64,000 bases of DNA. Origin: Mucilaginibacter rubeus (GTDB lineage Bacteria > Bacteroidota > Bacteroidia > Sphingobacteriales > Sphingobacteriaceae). The translations under genes and the position numbers were made by a program. The notes beneath the pieces were generated by a model. It ran no database searches, had not been told where the DNA came from, and was given only the letters and a program-made list of their open reading frames with translations. The stretch is from positions 310,001-374,000 of the forward strand of contig NZ_BMKD01000001.1 of assembly GCF_014643835.1 (NCBI RefSeq), written 5' to 3'. Positions 63,029 to 64,000 of the stretch are shown in pieces; positions within the stretch are counted from its first letter, which is position 1; each line of letters begins with the position of its first letter.

Positions 63029-64000
63029 TTAATCAATCACCTCGTAAATCTCAACCGGCTTTAATTTATTCTTCAAACTTACTTCGCCAATTTTAGTAAG
63101 GGCGAAAGAGCCTTTTGCCTGCTCATAAACATCGGCGCTTACAATGATCTGGTTGGCTTGTGCCACGGTTTGGAGGCGCTGGGCCAGGTTAACCGCATCG
63201 CCAATTACTGTATAATCGAGCCGCTTTAATGTGGCCGAACCAATATTGCCTGAGATCATCTCGCCCGAATTGATACCGATAGAAACAGAAGGCTTGAAAG
63301 TTTTATCACCCGCCTGGATTTCATCGGCCTCGTGCATTTTATCGCGAACAGCGAGGGCTGCGTCAATAGCGCGGTCAAGGTGATATTCACCGCGGAAAAC
63401 GGCCATTACGGCATCACCCATAAACTTATCAATATGACCGTTTTGGGCAATGATCTCCTGTACCATTACATCAAAGTACTTATTGATCATACCTACAACC
63501 GTATTGGCGGCAACATGCTCGGTTATGGCGGTAAAGCCGCAGATATCAATAAATAGCACAGTTGCCTCGATAGTTTCATTACTCAAAAGGCTGTTCTCAA
63601 ACTCCTTATGGGTCATGAAGTTAAGTACATTTTCATCCACATACATCCGCAGGATATTGTTCTCCTTAATGGCCTGCATGGTTTTCTTAAGTTCGATAAC
63701 GTGTTGTAAAGTTTTCTCAATAGTAATGTCAAGATCTTCGAAGTTTACCGGCTTACAAACAAAATCAAATGCGCCGCGGTTCATGGCCGTGCGGATATTA
63801 TCCATATCGCTATATGCAGAAACCATCACTGCTTTTAATATAGGATTAGCATCGGGCAGTTTGGTAAGCAGGGTTAGTCCATCCATTTCCGGCATATTGA
63901 TGTCGCTTAAAACTACATCAATATCGGGGTGGGAGGCCAGTTGAGTTAATGCTTCAAAACCATTTTGGGCAAATACAAATTCATACACGCCTTCCCGTAT
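63029..64000 (-). CDS. Response regulator / class III adenylate cyclase (start outside window)
   Basis: The frame runs off the right edge, so the N-terminus is missing. The visible part starts in a receiver domain (FVFAQNGFEALTQLASHPDI; phospho-Asp in VVLSDINMPEMDG; CKPVNFEDLD). A coiled linker follows (LQHVIELKKTMQAIKENNIL). The cyclase domain has the metal aspartates in LFIDICGFTAI and GHIDKFMGDAVMAVF, and DYTVIGDAVNLAQRLQ with the transition-state Asn/Arg. A signal-controlled cAMP-producing enzyme is expected; its kinase is not in view. Confidence 0.9.
   Translation of the reverse strand: MREGVYEFVFAQNGFEALTQLASHPDIDVVLSDINMPEMDGLTLLTKLPDANPILKAVMVSAYSDMDNIRTAMNRGAFDFVCKPVNFEDLDITIEKTLQHVIELKKTMQAIKENNILRMYVDENVLNFMTHKEFENSLLSNETIEATVLFIDICGFTAITEHVAANTVVGMINKYFDVMVQEIIAQNGHIDKFMGDAVMAVFRGEYHLDRAIDAALAVRDKMHEADEIQAGDKTFKPSVSIGINSGEMISGNIGSATLKRLDYTVIGDAVNLAQRLQTVAQANQIIVSADVYEQAKGSFALTKIGEVSLKNKLKPVEIYEVID

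Noticed and set aside
63450-63944. 164-residue plus-strand frame at the right edge
   Set aside because: Antisense to the response regulator/cyclase gene, whose domains are unambiguous.

Overview
The window looks like a chromosomal segment of a Sphingobacteriaceae bacterium of the Mucilaginibacter/Pedobacter type (phylum Bacteroidota). Evidence: a SusC/SusD polysaccharide utilization locus with an ECF sigma factor and FecR-type anti-sigma factor, Bacteroidota-style TAnnTTTG -7 promoter boxes with A-rich leaders in place of Shine-Dalgarno sequences, many GH-family enzymes, menaquinone made by the futalosine route (MqnC), type B L31, and dispersed repeats common in this group. The genus is inferred from general similarity; no database was consulted. 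I see no tRNA or rRNA gene, no CRISPR array, no insertion sequence and no prophage.

Layout. 0-5.6 kb: the 3' part of a GH9 glycosidase, an alpha/beta hydrolase, a luciferase-like oxidoreductase and a GH20 hexosaminidase. 5.7-14.4 kb: SF1 helicase, a zinc-ribbon response regulator, DUF4142 lipoprotein, DUF763 protein, acyl-CoA ligase, SDR and a double SnoaL protein. 14.4-17.2 kb: iscS-iscU-iscA and methylmalonyl-CoA epimerase. 17.2-22.5 kb: NHL lipoprotein, rpmE2, a GlmU-like nucleotidyltransferase, tpiA and prmA. 22.5-24.3 kb: an Rrf2 regulator and an NAD(P)-binding protein sharing a matching operator, then an XRE regulator. 24.3-29.6 kb: YghO-like protein, acidic protein, scpB, mqnC, a tandem ABC ATPase and a small zinc-ribbon protein. 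29.9-33.9 kb: small envelope proteins and an apparent sigma-factor regulon. 34-44 kb: nuoD, nuoC, pdxH, algH, purE, a frameshifted four-helix-bundle gene, purK, a glycosyltransferase, an HI0933-type flavoprotein, nuoA and nuoB. 44-49.4 kb: mixed membrane, esterase, acetyltransferase, fasciclin and threonine aldolase genes. 49.5-59 kb: the PUL sigma/FecR/SusC/SusD/GH92. 59-64 kb: TRIC-like channel, dicarboxylate symporter, HD protein, YitT protein and the C-terminal part of a response regulator/adenylate cyclase.

The most interesting find is at 31.2-33.9 kb. An ECF sigma factor is co-transcribed with a membrane protein that joins an anti-sigma-like cytoplasmic segment, one transmembrane helix and an intact trypsin-like protease domain. 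A bipartite motif, GGGTTAC(C/A)-N14-GTATTAA(G/C), occurs four times, with exactly the same spacing each time: once upstream of each of two small Lys/Asp/Thr-repeat lipoprotein genes, and twice upstream of the sigma gene, always pointing towards the gene. I infer a self-amplifying envelope-stress switch: the sigma factor drives itself, its protease-bearing partner, and two repeat lipoproteins. One lipoprotein carries a perfect 36-bp in-frame tandem duplication.

Other notable observations are: start codons placed 4-6 nt after a -7 box at five genes (possible leaderless transcripts), divergent genes whose start codons overlap in CATG, complex I genes split into two opposite-strand pieces, a 34-bp perfect palindrome that encodes the C-termini of two convergent genes, and a family of intergenic inverted repeats built from iterated short words.
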